DNA of 64,000 nt. Origin: Mycolicibacterium wolinskyi (GTDB lineage: Bacteria > Actinomycetota > Actinomycetes > Mycobacteriales > Mycobacteriaceae). Shown here piece by piece: positions 25,614 through 34,259 of this stretch (position 1 is the stretch's first letter; each line of letters begins with the position of its first letter). The notes under the pieces are model-generated. The model searched no databases, was not told the DNA's origin, and saw only the letters and a list, made by a program, of their open reading frames with translations. The DNA is taken from contig NZ_LQQA01000013.1 of the NCBI RefSeq assembly GCF_002101965.1, forward strand, positions 1-64,000, in the 5' to 3' direction. The translations under genes were made by a program, and so were the position numbers.

Positions 25614-26440
25614 CGTTCACCGACGCCGCGGCGCAGTCAAGGACCTTTGCCCGCGCCCGCCGCGACCTGGTCGAAGGGTTCGGCAAACGCGAGCTGTGGC
25701 TGCATCTGGGCTGGCAGGACATCAAGCAGCGCTACCGACGCAGCGTGCTCGGGCCGTTCTGGATCACCATCGCGACCGGTGCCACCGCCGTCGCGATGGG
25801 CGTCCTGTACTCGAAGCTGTTCAAGCTGGAACTCGCCGAGCACCTGCCCTACGTGACGCTCGGACTGATCGTCTGGAACCTGATCAACGCGTCCATCCTC
25901 GAGGGCGCCGAGGTGTTCATCGCCAACGAAGGCCTGATCAAACAGTTGCCGACGCCGCTGTCGGTTCACGTATATCGGCTCGTGTGGCGGCAGATGATCC
26001 TGTTCGGCCACAACATCATCATCTTCGTGGTCATCGCGATCATCTATCCGAAACCGTGGAAATGGACCGATCTCGCGGTCATTCCGGCCCTCGGTCTGAT
26101 CGTGCTGAACTGCGTGTGGGTGTCGTTGTGCTTCGGCATTCTCGCCACGCGCTACCGCGACATCGGCCCGCTGCTGGCATCGCTCGTGCAGCTGCTGTTC
26201 TTCATGACACCGATCATCTGGAACGAGGCCACGCTGCAACAGCAGGGCGCGGGATCGTGGGCCAAGATCGTCGAACTCAACCCGCTGCTGCACTATCTCG
26301 ACATCGTGCGGGCCCCGCTTCTGGGTGCCGATCAGGAACTCCACCATTGGCTGGTCGTGCTCACACTGACCGTCGTCGGTTGGATCCTCGCGGCGTTCGC
26401 CATGCGGCAGTACCGCGCGCGCGTGCCTTATTGGGTCTGA
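25610..26440 (+). CDS. wzm: ABC-2 permease for galactan export (Wzm)
   Basis: A 276-residue membrane permease (Rv3783/RfbD homologue) with six hydrophobic segments. The N-terminal amphipathic segment ELWLHLGWQDIKQRYRRSVL is the coupling motif of polysaccharide ABC-2 exporters. It pairs with Wzt to export lipid-linked galactan to the outer face, where the Emb enzymes work. ATG 25610 overlaps the glfT1 stop by four bases. It ends the operon; its stop overlaps a convergent gene by 13 bases. Confidence 0.93.
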   Translation: MTFTDAAAQSRTFARARRDLVEGFGKRELWLHLGWQDIKQRYRRSVLGPFWITIATGATAVAMGVLYSKLFKLELAEHLPYVTLGLIVWNLINASILEGAEVFIANEGLIKQLPTPLSVHVYRLVWRQMILFGHNIIIFVVIAIIYPKPWKWTDLAVIPALGLIVLNCVWVSLCFGILATRYRDIGPLLASLVQLLFFMTPIIWNEATLQQQGAGSWAKIVELNPLLHYLDIVRAPLLGADQELHHWLVVLTLTVVGWILAAFAMRQYRARVPYWV

Positions 26441-26838
26441 TCCGACCCGAAGGTGAAGTAGCGGCCCGAGATCTCTTTCGGCGTGATCCGCACGAAACGG
26501 CGCTTCTCGGTGGCGGTCCACGGCAGCAGCTGAGCGCGCTCGGCGGCCGCGATGTCTTCGGGCGATTCGAGTAGCTCGGCCGTGCCGCGCACGATCACAC
26601 TCCAACCGTTGATGATGTTGTGGTCATCGGCCTCGAACAGGACGCGGTCACTCATCACCGCGGTGATCAGCTTCGTACCCTCCGCCGTACGGAACAACAC
26701 CGTGCGCCGTTGCACCACGAAATTGACCGGGAAGATCTCCAGCCGGGTGCCGATCGTGGTGACGAACCGCCCGAGCGCGACGCTTGCGAGCAGACGCCAG
26801 CTTTCGTCCTCAGAGAGCACCGACACCGGGCTGGCCAT
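26428..26838 (-). CDS. pyridoxamine 5'-phosphate oxidase-like flavin/F420 protein
   Basis: A 136-residue split-barrel protein of the PNPOx-like superfamily. Characteristic parts are the N-terminal helix ESWRLLASVALGRFVTT, the strand pair EIFPVNFVVQRRTVLFRTA and the segment NGWSVIVRGTAELLES. Members bind FMN, F420 or haem; the ligand here is not evident. ATG 26838 is preferred because the family starts there and a TAGGGT box lies ten bases upstream. The longer frame would run into the HNH gene. Confidence 0.82.
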   Translation of the reverse strand: MASPVSVLSEDESWRLLASVALGRFVTTIGTRLEIFPVNFVVQRRTVLFRTAEGTKLITAVMSDRVLFEADDHNIINGWSVIVRGTAELLESPEDIAAAERAQLLPWTATEKRRFVRITPKEISGRYFTFGSDQTQ

Positions 26839-26863
26839 GCACCCAACCCTAACTTCGCCGCGG

Positions 26864-28144
26864 CTAGGCGGCGTGGGGCCTGGCGAATTCGATCGCCAAC
26901 ATGAGTTCGGTTGGGCACTCGAACTCTTCGCGCGCGCCGGGCAGCGGCGGTGCGGTGGAACGGTAGACCGCACCGGTCGGCGTCACGAAAAAGGCGGTGT
27001 GTACCCCGTTTTCATCGAAGGTGTGTACCTGCCACCCCGCCGATTCCTTGGTGTAGTTGCAGCGCTCACACAATCCTTCGCCGTTGGCAGCGCTCGTCGC
27101 ACCACCGCGGGCGCTGGGCTCGGCGTGATCGGTATGGCGGATGGGCGCATCGCAGTACGGCGTGCGGCAGGTGTCATCACGCAACGCGATGAACTCGGCC
27201 AATCCCTTGGGGAACAACCGCGCCCGCGACTCCATCGCCACCAACGCACCCGAGCTCGGATGCCGATACAGCCGCTGCAACGTCGCCTTCGACCGCTCAT
27301 CACCGACCGCGTCGGCCACCAACTTTCGGGCCACTTCCGCGGGCACCGGACCATAGCCACTGATATGAGCAGGCACCTGTGAACCGCCCAACAATGTCTC
27401 GTCGGTGATCACGAGTTTCACCGCGACCGGTTCAGCCACATCCGCCGGTCGGCCGGTGACGCGTTCGTAGACGCTGTCGGCCATGATCTGGCCGCGGCTG
27501 CGGTCGTCGTAGGTGGTGTCGGCGGCGTTTTTGCAGGCGGCATAGACCGCGACGGCTCGGGCGACGGGCAACAGCACCGTCACATACGCCATGGTGTCGG
27601 GGGCGGGGCGGATCCACACGCCGCGGTCGGCGGCGGCCTTGGCCGCCCGTTCGACGACCGCCGCGGCATCCAGGCGCAGCGCGATCTTGCGGGCCTCGGC
27701 CTTGACCCGACTGTTGCCCCACCCCTGCAGCCGTGTCGTATCGGCGCACAGTTCGCCATCCAGCCGGCGCCGGTCCTCCACCTCCAGGCAGGCTGATTCC
27801 CGCACGATCAGGGTGGCGCGCCATTCCGAGAGCATCCCCGCTTCCAGGGCGGCCAGGGTGTGGGGCATCTCGTGGACGAGTGCTTTGGCCAGCCCGAGAT
27901 ACTGGTCGCCTTTCTTGGGTGCCTCGCGCCGCGCCAACGCGACCTCGGCGGCCAAACCTTTGCCGCGTTTGGCGGCCGGCACCCCGTCGGCGGCTTCGCG
28001 GGCGCGGCGCTTGGCATCCCACAACGCCGTCGCGCGGGCCTGGGCGGCCGCCAGCGCCGGTTTCAGCAGTTCGTACTTCTCGACCAGGGCGCGCAGCTGT
28101 TGCTCCGACGCCCCCGGATCGATATCGAACAAACTTTCGAACAT
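26864..28144 (-). CDS. DUF222 / 13E12-repeat family HNH endonuclease-like protein
   Basis: A 426-residue protein of the large mycobacterial 13E12 group. A helical DUF222 domain fills residues ~1-300, and a C-terminal HNH nuclease domain carries RDDTCRTPYCDAPIRHTDHA and a second zinc pair in GEGLCERCNYTKE. Members are multicopy and often recombine or move within genomes; the biological target is unknown. ATG 28144 begins the conserved MFESLFDID. An HNH gene of this family also lies at this point of the M. tuberculosis map (Rv3776). No truncation is seen. Confidence 0.92.
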   Translation of the reverse strand: MFESLFDIDPGASEQQLRALVEKYELLKPALAAAQARATALWDAKRRAREAADGVPAAKRGKGLAAEVALARREAPKKGDQYLGLAKALVHEMPHTLAALEAGMLSEWRATLIVRESACLEVEDRRRLDGELCADTTRLQGWGNSRVKAEARKIALRLDAAAVVERAAKAAADRGVWIRPAPDTMAYVTVLLPVARAVAVYAACKNAADTTYDDRSRGQIMADSVYERVTGRPADVAEPVAVKLVITDETLLGGSQVPAHISGYGPVPAEVARKLVADAVGDERSKATLQRLYRHPSSGALVAMESRARLFPKGLAEFIALRDDTCRTPYCDAPIRHTDHAEPSARGGATSAANGEGLCERCNYTKESAGWQVHTFDENGVHTAFFVTPTGAVYRSTAPPLPGAREEFECPTELMLAIEFARPHAA

Positions 28145-28174
28145 GTGATCGATGCTACGCCCGCGCACCGACAA

Positions 28175-28705
28175 CTACCGTGCGCGTACCGCCGAGACGA
28201 TGTCGTTCACTGCGGCGTCGGCGTCCGTCGCGGTGTCGACGCGAAGCACCGGGGTGCTCCAGGGTTCATATCTCCGGCTCAGGACCTGCTCCCACGTGGG
28301 AACGACGAGTCCGTCCAGATCCGACGTCCGCCTCTCGACGCGCTCGCGGTGCATATCCATGTCGCTGCAGATGACCTCGACGTTGATGGCGACCGCATCG
28401 GCTGCTCCGGCGACATCGGCCCAGGCCCGCCGCGTGACACCGAGCGGGTTCACGCTGTCGGCGACGACGTCGTGCCCGGCCCGCAACAAATCGGACGCGA
28501 CGCTGTACGCCACTTGGTAACCCGCATCTGGTGCGTTGTCCCAGCCGCCCGCCGCTGCGACGAGTCCGGACCGGACCATCGCGGCCTCGATCGTGTCGAT
28601 ACGCAGATGCACCGCACCCAGACGTTCGCCGACGCGGCGAGCCACGGTCGTCTTCCCGACCCCGGGAAGCCCGGAGAGCACCACGAGTACCCGACTCTCG
28701 CTCAT
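28175..28705 (-). CDS. P-loop kinase-like ATPase
   Basis: A 176-residue AAA-type P-loop kinase homologue. Walker A is SGLPGVGKTTVAR (~9-21), then an acceptor-binding Asp in HLRIDTIEAAM, a second Asp in HDVVADSVNPLG and a basic lid (MHRERVERRTSD). Relatives phosphorylate small molecules such as gluconate, shikimate or antibiotics; the substrate is unknown. ATG 28705 is chosen for the usual length; three codons more are possible. It may be co-transcribed with the HNH gene downstream. Confidence 0.78.
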   Translation of the reverse strand: MSESRVLVVLSGLPGVGKTTVARRVGERLGAVHLRIDTIEAAMVRSGLVAAAGGWDNAPDAGYQVAYSVASDLLRAGHDVVADSVNPLGVTRRAWADVAGAADAVAINVEVICSDMDMHRERVERRTSDLDGLVVPTWEQVLSRRYEPWSTPVLRVDTATDADAAVNDIVSAVRAR

Positions 28706-28769
28706 CAGCCGCATAGTAGGGCCAAAAAGTTCACAGGCACTTCACAGCGGCTTCGGTCGTTATGGCGAT

Positions 28770-29111
28770 ATGAGCATCCCGCCATATGAGCCCCCGAAGA
28801 CCCCTCCGACACACGGGGTGGGTAACAACCTGCTGTGCCCGAAGTGCGCCGGGGTCATGAAGACCTATGAACGCAACGGCATCCACCTCGAGCAGTGCGA
28901 CACGTGCCGTGGCATCTTCCTGGACTTCGGCGAGCTCGAGGCGCTGACCCAGATGGAGAACCGGTTCGTGCAGTCCGCACCCCCGCCTCCACCGGCCCAC
29001 TCCGGCTACGGGCAGAGTTACGGACACGCGAACTACGGGCCGGGCTGGGGCCATCGCGGCAACAAGCACTACCGCAAGCAGGGCTTCGGCCGGCTGTTCT
29101 TCTCCAGCTGA
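28770..29111 (+). CDS. TFIIB-type zinc-ribbon protein
   Basis: A 113-residue protein with one zinc ribbon formed by CPKC (~22-25) and CDTC (~42-45), with the family signature GIFLDFGELEAL after it. The C-terminal half is a Pro/Tyr/Gly/His-rich tail (PPPPPAHSGYGQSYGHANYG) ending in a basic patch, probably disordered. No biochemical role is established. ATG 28770 follows a -10 box TATGGC (28761-28766) by only three bases, so the transcript is leaderless or nearly so. Its last 43 bases overlap the convergent phosphotransferase gene. Confidence 0.8.
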   Translation: MSIPPYEPPKTPPTHGVGNNLLCPKCAGVMKTYERNGIHLEQCDTCRGIFLDFGELEALTQMENRFVQSAPPPPPAHSGYGQSYGHANYGPGWGHRGNKHYRKQGFGRLFFSS

Positions 29112-29845
29112 GGCATCCGCGCACAGGCCGCCGACAACATCTCGTCTTCGGGATCGTTCGCGGCGGCCTGGATGACGGCGGCGCGGGCGAACGGTTCCAG
29201 CACCGGCCACGGGTCACCCGACGGCAGTGCTGGGCCGCCTGCCGCCCGGTATGCGTCGACGAACGCGCCCCAGTCGGCGTCGGGAATCAGGCCCGCGGCC
29301 CAGAACCCGGCCGGGCGGGCCAGGTCCCAGGCCGGATCGCCGACGCCGAGATCGTCGACATCGATGAGTTGCCATGGGCCCGGAGCCCGGTGGCCCAGCT
29401 GGCCGAGATGGAAGTCGCCGTGTACGAGCGTGCGCGGGCGGTCGGCCGAACCGGCCCGCCACGCTTGGTCGGGCAGACCGGCCGCGGCGCGCACGATCAC
29501 GTCGTATCCGCGGGCCCGATCTACCGCCCGCCGCAGGCGAGCCGGCCAGCCGTGGGCGGGGAGCCTGGGCACGAACGACGCGTTGTGCAGCCGCGCCAGC
29601 AGCCGCGCGATCTCCGCCCACGGAACCGAATCCGGCTCTTCGGCAAGGGTTTCCACGAGCGGCCACCGGGTCCGCCATCGGTCACCGACCCGTTCCGGTG
29701 TGAGCGACAGCGGCGCCACGAAGACGTCGAGTCCGCGCGCGGTGTGTAGGCGAGCGGCAAGTGCCCGCGGGTCGGTACCCGGCCGGTGCAGCTTGTGCAC
29801 GACAGCACCGTGCACGGTGATCTGCGCACCGGACCGGGTCTGCAC
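29069..29845 (-). CDS. aminoglycoside-phosphotransferase-fold kinase
   Basis: A 258-residue protein of the APH/choline-kinase fold. The catalytic loop is VHGDFHLGQLG and the metal-binding loop is QLIDVDDLGVGDPAWDLA. The N-lobe lacks a clear glycine loop. Such enzymes phosphorylate small alcohols, sugars or antibiotics; nothing here identifies the substrate, and a resistance role should not be assumed. It is convergent with the zinc-ribbon gene. Confidence 0.8.
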   Translation of the reverse strand: MQTRSGAQITVHGAVVHKLHRPGTDPRALAARLHTARGLDVFVAPLSLTPERVGDRWRTRWPLVETLAEEPDSVPWAEIARLLARLHNASFVPRLPAHGWPARLRRAVDRARGYDVIVRAAAGLPDQAWRAGSADRPRTLVHGDFHLGQLGHRAPGPWQLIDVDDLGVGDPAWDLARPAGFWAAGLIPDADWGAFVDAYRAAGGPALPSGDPWPVLEPFARAAVIQAAANDPEDEMLSAACARMPQLEKNSRPKPCLR

Positions 29846-29863
29846 CCCTTCAGTTTCCCAGCG

Positions 29864-30334
29864 TCAGCGCCGCGGCGGTGGCGTCTTCACCGCGGCGTTG
29901 ATGCGGTTCCACGCGTTGATGGTGACCGCCATCGAAATGACTTGGCCGAGTTCACGTTCGGTGAACGCGGCGGCGGCCCGGGCATAAACCTCGTCAGAGA
30001 CCGGGCCGTGGCTCAGGTCCGTCATGGCTTCGGTCAGCGCGAGTGCGGCCTGCTCTTGCTCGGTGAACAGATCACCGGCCTCTTCCCACGCGGCGATCAG
30101 CGCGAGCCGCTGTTCGGTTTCGCCGTGCTGACGGGCGTCGTGGGTGTGCATGTCGAGGCAGAACGCGCAGCGGTTGAGCTGCGAGGCGCGGATCTTGATG
30201 AGCTCGGCGATGGTGGGGTCGATGTCCTTCGCCGATGCGTTGGACAGCGTCATCATGGCGTCGTAGAGCTCGGGTGAAGCCTTGTAGATCTTGAGCCGGT
30301 CGGTGGTCTTGGTGGATTCGAGTGTCTGCGTCAT
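29864..30334 (-). CDS. AhpD-like carboxymuconolactone decarboxylase-family protein
   Basis: A 156-residue all-helical alkylhydroperoxidase-like protein. The redox motif is RCAFCLDMHTHDARQ (CxxCxxxH), as in AhpD-type peroxidase and reductase partners. It probably reduces peroxides or passes electrons in the cytosol. ATG 30334 opens onto a 49-base divergent control region shared with the MocR regulator at 30384, which is the likely controller. Confidence 0.88.
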   Translation of the reverse strand: MTQTLESTKTTDRLKIYKASPELYDAMMTLSNASAKDIDPTIAELIKIRASQLNRCAFCLDMHTHDARQHGETEQRLALIAAWEEAGDLFTEQEQAALALTEAMTDLSHGPVSDEVYARAAAAFTERELGQVISMAVTINAWNRINAAVKTPPPRR

Positions 30335-30383
30335 GCCATAAACGCTAGCCGCCAAAGTCCCGTCTAGATGGTTCAATCTAAGG

Positions 30384-31796
30384 GTGAATTCGCGGGCCAA
30401 TTCTGGCAGTCGGGACTTGCATCTCGAGCTGCGCACGGTCATCGAACCGGGCAGCCGGACTGCCAGGGAACAGCTGATCCAGGCGCTGCGGGACGGTATC
30501 CGGTCCGGTCGGCTGGCCACCGACACCGTGCTGCCGCCGTCGCGCACCCTGGCCGCCGATCTCGGGCTGGCCCGCAACACCGTCGCCGAGGCGTACGCCG
30601 AACTCGTCGCGGAAGGCTGGCTGGCCTCGCGTCAAGGCGCCGGCACGTGGGTCGCCAGATCCGCGGTGACGCCGCCGGTGCGGCGGCCGCGGCGCACGAC
30701 GATCGTTCCCAAGCACAACCTGATGCCCGGTTCGCCGGACGTCGCGGAGTTTCCGCGCACCGCGTGGCTGGCCTCGACGCGACGCGCACTGTTGAACGCC
30801 CCGGTGTCCGCACTGCGGATGGGCGATCCGCGCGGGCATGCCGAGCTGCGGGAGGCACTCGCCGAATACCTCGGCCGGGTCAGAGGTGTGCGCACGACAC
30901 CCGAATCGATCGTCATCTGCGCCGGTGTGCGTGACGGCGTCGAACTGCTCGGCAAAGTGTTCGGGACAACCCGTCCGATCGCCGTGGAAGCGTACGGGCT
31001 CTTCATCTTTCGCGACGCGTGGGCCGCGATGGGCATCGGGACCACGCCCATCGGGATCGACGAACACGGTGCGGTGGTCGGCGATCTCGACGGGCTCGAC
31101 ACCCCGGCCGCACTGCTCACTCCGGCCCACCAGAGCCCGTTCGGCATGGCCCTGCATCCGGCGCGCCGCACCGCCGCCGTCGAGTGGGCGCGGCGCACCG
31201 GCGGCTACGTGATCGACGACGACTACGACGGCGAGTTCCGCTACGACCGCCAGCCGATCGGTGCCCTGCAGGCGCTCGATCCCGAACGGGTCATCTATCT
31301 GGGCTCGGCCAGCAAGGCCATGGCCCAGACGCTGCGCGTCGGCTGGATGGTTCTCCCCGAGGCGCTCATCGATCCGGTGATCGCGGCGGCCGGCGGACAG
31401 CAGTACCACGTCAACGCGATCACGTCGCTCACGCTGGCCGATTTCATCGGCACCGGCGGCTACGACCGCCACGTCCGGCGCATGCGCAACCGGTACCGAC
31501 GCAGGCGGGACGCGCTGGTCGCCGCACTGGACGGATTCGACGTGGGTATCGGCGGCCTGGTCGCCGGCGTGAACATGCTGCTGACCCTGCCCGACGGGGC
31601 CGAGCCCGAGGTGCTGCACCGGGCAGGCGAGGCGGGCATCGCGTTGAACGGGCTCGCGATCATGCGCCACCCCATGGCCGATCCGGCACTCCCCAATCCG
31701 GACGGGGTGCTCGTGGGCATCGGCGGGCCTGCCGAACACGCCTTCGGGCCCGCGGTCGACGCACTTGTGAGCGTGCTGTCCGAGGTGTTGCGCTAG
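30384..31796 (+). CDS. MocR-type GntR regulator with aminotransferase domain
   Basis: A 470-residue MocR protein. A GntR winged helix (~20-90; REQLIQALRDGIRSGRLATD ... LGLARNTVAEAYAEL) precedes an aminotransferase domain with the DDDYDGEFRYDR block and PLP lysine in YLGSASKAMAQTLRVGWM. GTG 30384 lies a few bases after AT-rich sequence resembling a -10 (AATCTA) and is probably leaderless. It diverges from the ahpD-like gene, its most likely target. It is the second MocR in this window; the two are clearly related but not duplicates. Confidence 0.88.
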   Translation: MNSRANSGSRDLHLELRTVIEPGSRTAREQLIQALRDGIRSGRLATDTVLPPSRTLAADLGLARNTVAEAYAELVAEGWLASRQGAGTWVARSAVTPPVRRPRRTTIVPKHNLMPGSPDVAEFPRTAWLASTRRALLNAPVSALRMGDPRGHAELREALAEYLGRVRGVRTTPESIVICAGVRDGVELLGKVFGTTRPIAVEAYGLFIFRDAWAAMGIGTTPIGIDEHGAVVGDLDGLDTPAALLTPAHQSPFGMALHPARRTAAVEWARRTGGYVIDDDYDGEFRYDRQPIGALQALDPERVIYLGSASKAMAQTLRVGWMVLPEALIDPVIAAAGGQQYHVNAITSLTLADFIGTGGYDRHVRRMRNRYRRRRDALVAALDGFDVGIGGLVAGVNMLLTLPDGAEPEVLHRAGEAGIALNGLAIMRHPMADPALPNPDGVLVGIGGPAEHAFGPAVDALVSVLSEVLR

Positions 31797-32410
31797 GTCT
31801 CGCCGCGCACGATCAGATCGGCGGGCCCCGTTGGCAACCGCCAGTGGAACACCAGGCCGGCCAGCCGCAGCACGGTCGCGAGCACGGTGCCCACGACCAG
31901 ACCCACCCACTGCGGGCCGAAATAGTCGATGACGGCGTAGGCCGCCGCACCGAGCATCGCCGGAACGGCATACAGCTCGTCGGGACCGAGCAGCATCGGC
32001 ACCTCGCGCGCGAGTACGTCGCGGATGATGCCGCCGCCGATCGCGGTGGTCATGCCGATCAGCGCTGCCGCGAACCAGCTCGCGCCGTGATCCACCGCGA
32101 TGGCCGCACCCGACGTCGCGAAGAAGCCCATACCGATGGCGTCGAGCGTGAGCACGCTGCGCCTCATCCGGATGAACAGCCGCGCGGTCAGCGTGGCCAC
32201 CGCCGTGGCCACCAGGGCCACCGTGACGTTGGGCCAGTGCTGGATCGACGTCGGCGGACTGATGTTGAGGAACAGGTCACGCACCACACCGCCGCCGACG
32301 CCCGTCATGATCCCGAGCGCCGCGATGCCGAACAGGTCGAAGCCCTTGCGGATCGCGACCATCGCGCCCGACGACGCGAACACGGCGATACCGAGATAGT
32401 TGAGCACCAT
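31793..32410 (-). CDS. TRIC/UPF0126 family membrane protein
   Basis: A 205-residue membrane protein with seven hydrophobic segments in two homologous triplets. Each half contains the family signature: GVGGGVVRDLF near residue 40 and AIGGGIIRDVL near 125. Prokaryotic TRIC proteins are trimeric cation (K+) channels. ATG 32410 is given; GTG 32419, six bases after a -10-like TACCGT, would add three residues and be leaderless. It diverges from the GtrA gene over about 40 bases. Confidence 0.85.
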   Translation of the reverse strand: MVLNYLGIAVFASSGAMVAIRKGFDLFGIAALGIMTGVGGGVVRDLFLNISPPTSIQHWPNVTVALVATAVATLTARLFIRMRRSVLTLDAIGMGFFATSGAAIAVDHGASWFAAALIGMTTAIGGGIIRDVLAREVPMLLGPDELYAVPAMLGAAAYAVIDYFGPQWVGLVVGTVLATVLRLAGLVFHWRLPTGPADLIVRGET

Positions 32411-32440
32411 CTGCAACACACCCGCACGGTAGGCCCTCGC

Positions 32441-32446
32441 TAAGCT
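32441..32446 (+). promoter_or_regulatory. -10 box of GtrA-like gene, leaderless start
   Basis: TAAGCT lies six bases before GTG 32453, placing transcription start on the start codon. A clear -35 is not seen. Confidence 0.5.
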
Positions 32447-32452
32447 GCCCGA

Positions 32453-32866
32453 GTGGCCGACACCGCACCAACGACCCCACGCCTGAGTCTGACGACGCAG
32501 GCGTTCCGGTTCATCGTCACCGGCGGGTTGTCGGCGATCGTCGACTTCGGCCTGTATGTCGCGCTGCTCGCGACCGGCATGCACGTCAACATCGCCAAGA
32601 CGCTGAGCTTCATCGCGGGCACCACCACGGCCTACCTGATCAACCGGCGCTGGACGTTCCAGGCGCCGCCCAGCAAGGCCCGGTTCATCGCGGTGTGCGT
32701 GCTGTACGCGCTGACCTACGCGGTGCAGGTCGGGATCAATTACGTGTTCTACATGGCCTGGGACGAGAAGCCGTGGCGCGTGCCCGTCGCGTTCGTCATC
32801 GCCCAGGGCACCGCGACGGTCATCAACTTCGTGGTGCAGCGCGCGGTCATCTTCCGGCTGCGCTGA
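32453..32866 (+). CDS. GtrA-like membrane protein, Rv3789 homologue
   Basis: A 137-residue protein with four membrane helices ([60 protein letters not shown] and [20 protein letters not shown]). It is the Rv3789 homologue, which lies directly before dprE1 in M. tuberculosis; it has been described as a decaprenyl-phospho-arabinose flippase or as an anchor for AftA. GTG 32453 is leaderless by its -10 position. Here it is separated from dprE1 by an 8 kb catabolic island, and its last 20 bases overlap the convergent CoA-transferase gene. Confidence 0.88.
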   Translation: MADTAPTTPRLSLTTQAFRFIVTGGLSAIVDFGLYVALLATGMHVNIAKTLSFIAGTTTAYLINRRWTFQAPPSKARFIAVCVLYALTYAVQVGINYVFYMAWDEKPWRVPVAFVIAQGTATVINFVVQRAVIFRLR

Positions 32867-33488
32867 GCAGCGGCGGCTCGGTCTTGTCGCGGACCTCAGC
32901 CTCGGTGACGCCGGGCGCGAGTTCGACGAGTTCGAGTCCGGCGGGGGTGACGTCGAGCACCGCGAGATCGGTGATGATGCGCTCGACGACGCCCCGTCCC
33001 GTGTAGGGCAGCGAGCACTCGTTGACGATCTTGTAGCTGCCGTCCCTGGCGATGTGTTCCATGAGTACGATGACGCGCCGGGCGCCGTGCACGAGGTCCA
33101 TCGCACCGCCCATGCCCTTGACCATCTTTCCGGGGATCATCCAGTTCGCGATGTCGCCGGACGCCGAGACCTGCATGGCGCCGAGGATCGCGGCATCGAT
33201 CTTGCGGGCCCGGATCATGCCGAACGAGGTCGACGAGTCGAAGAACGACGCGCCGGGACGGACGGTGACGGTCTCCTTGCCCGCGTTGATGAGGTCGGGG
33301 CTCTCGTCGCCGTCGAACGGATAGGCGCCGACGCCGAGGATCCCGTTCTCGCTCTGTAGGGACAGTTCGACATCGTCCGGGACGAACCCGGGCACCAGCG
33401 TGGGCAGTCCGATGCCGAGGTTGACGTACGAGCCGTCGGTCAGCTCGGCGGCTGCGCGGGCAGCCATCTGATCGCGTGTCCAGCTCAT
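32847..33488 (-). CDS. 3-oxoacid CoA-transferase subunit B
   Basis: A 213-residue beta subunit of a family I CoA-transferase. The catalytic Glu is in [11 protein letters not shown], and glycine-rich CoA-binding loops include [14 protein letters not shown]. With subunit A it moves CoA between an acyl-CoA and a 3-oxoacid such as acetoacetate. ATG 33488 overlaps the subunit A stop by four bases. It is the last gene of the LacI-headed operon. Downstream of BKACE, acetoacetate is the expected substrate (inference). Confidence 0.93.
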   Translation of the reverse strand: MSWTRDQMAARAAAELTDGSYVNLGIGLPTLVPGFVPDDVELSLQSENGILGVGAYPFDGDESPDLINAGKETVTVRPGASFFDSSTSFGMIRARKIDAAILGAMQVSASGDIANWMIPGKMVKGMGGAMDLVHGARRVIVLMEHIARDGSYKIVNECSLPYTGRGVVERIITDLAVLDVTPAGLELVELAPGVTEAEVRDKTEPPLLSAAGR

Positions 33489-34258
33489 GCTGTCGTCCTC
33501 ACGGTCCGCTTCTCGATTCGCTTGTCGGTGGCCTGCTCCGGGGTCAGCGCCACGACACGGTGCACGAACACCCCGGGGGTGTGGATGTCGTTGGGGTCGA
33601 TCTCGCCGGGTTCGACGAGTTGTTCGACCTCGGCGATCGTGGTCTGCCCGCACATGGCCGCGAGTGGGTTGAAATTCCTTGCCGCGTCGCGATACACGAG
33701 ATTGCCGTACCGGTCGCCCTTCCAGGCGCGGACGAGCGCGTAGTCGCAGGCGATCGATTCCTCGAGGATGTACTCGCGGCCGTCGAAGACCCGGGTCTCC
33801 TTGGCCGGCGACGCGACCGCGACCGTGCCGTCGGGCGCGTACCGCCACGGCAGCCCGCCGTCGGCGATCTGGGTGCCGACACCGGTCGCGGTGTAGAACG
33901 CGGGAATTCCGCTGCCGCCGGCGCGCATTCGCTCGGCGAGGGTGCCCTGCGGGGTCAGTTCGACTTCGAGTTCACCGGACAGGTACTGACGGGAGAACTC
34001 CTTGTTCTCGCCGACGTAGGAGGCCACCGTGCGCCGGATCCGGCCGGCAGCCAGCAGTATTCCCAGCCCCCAGTCGTCGACCCCGCAGTTGTTGGAGACG
34101 ACTTCGAGATCGTCGGCCCCGTGCTCGAACAGCGCTCCGATCAGGACGGAGGGTATGCCGCACAACCCGAAGCCACCGACGGCGAGCGACGCCCCGCTGG
34201 GGATGTCGGCAACCGCGCGTGCGGCACTGTCGACGACCTTGTCGAGTCCACGTCGCAT
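33485..34258 (-). CDS. 3-oxoacid CoA-transferase subunit A
   Basis: A 257-residue alpha subunit. The CoA-binding start reads [20 protein letters not shown], followed by [16 protein letters not shown] and [14 protein letters not shown]; the C-terminal part has the typical [18 protein letters not shown]. It forms an alpha/beta dimer with the adjacent subunit. Both gene junctions are tight: its start lies on the BKACE stop (TGAGATG) and its stop overlaps subunit B. Confidence 0.93.
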   Translation of the reverse strand: MRRGLDKVVDSAARAVADIPSGASLAVGGFGLCGIPSVLIGALFEHGADDLEVVSNNCGVDDWGLGILLAAGRIRRTVASYVGENKEFSRQYLSGELEVELTPQGTLAERMRAGGSGIPAFYTATGVGTQIADGGLPWRYAPDGTVAVASPAKETRVFDGREYILEESIACDYALVRAWKGDRYGNLVYRDAARNFNPLAAMCGQTTIAEVEQLVEPGEIDPNDIHTPGVFVHRVVALTPEQATDKRIEKRTVRTTA

Positions 34259-34259
34259 C

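Noticed and set aside
29069..29845. Antibiotic-resistance phosphotransferase
   Set aside because: Only the general kinase fold is visible; nothing in sequence or context supports a drug substrate.
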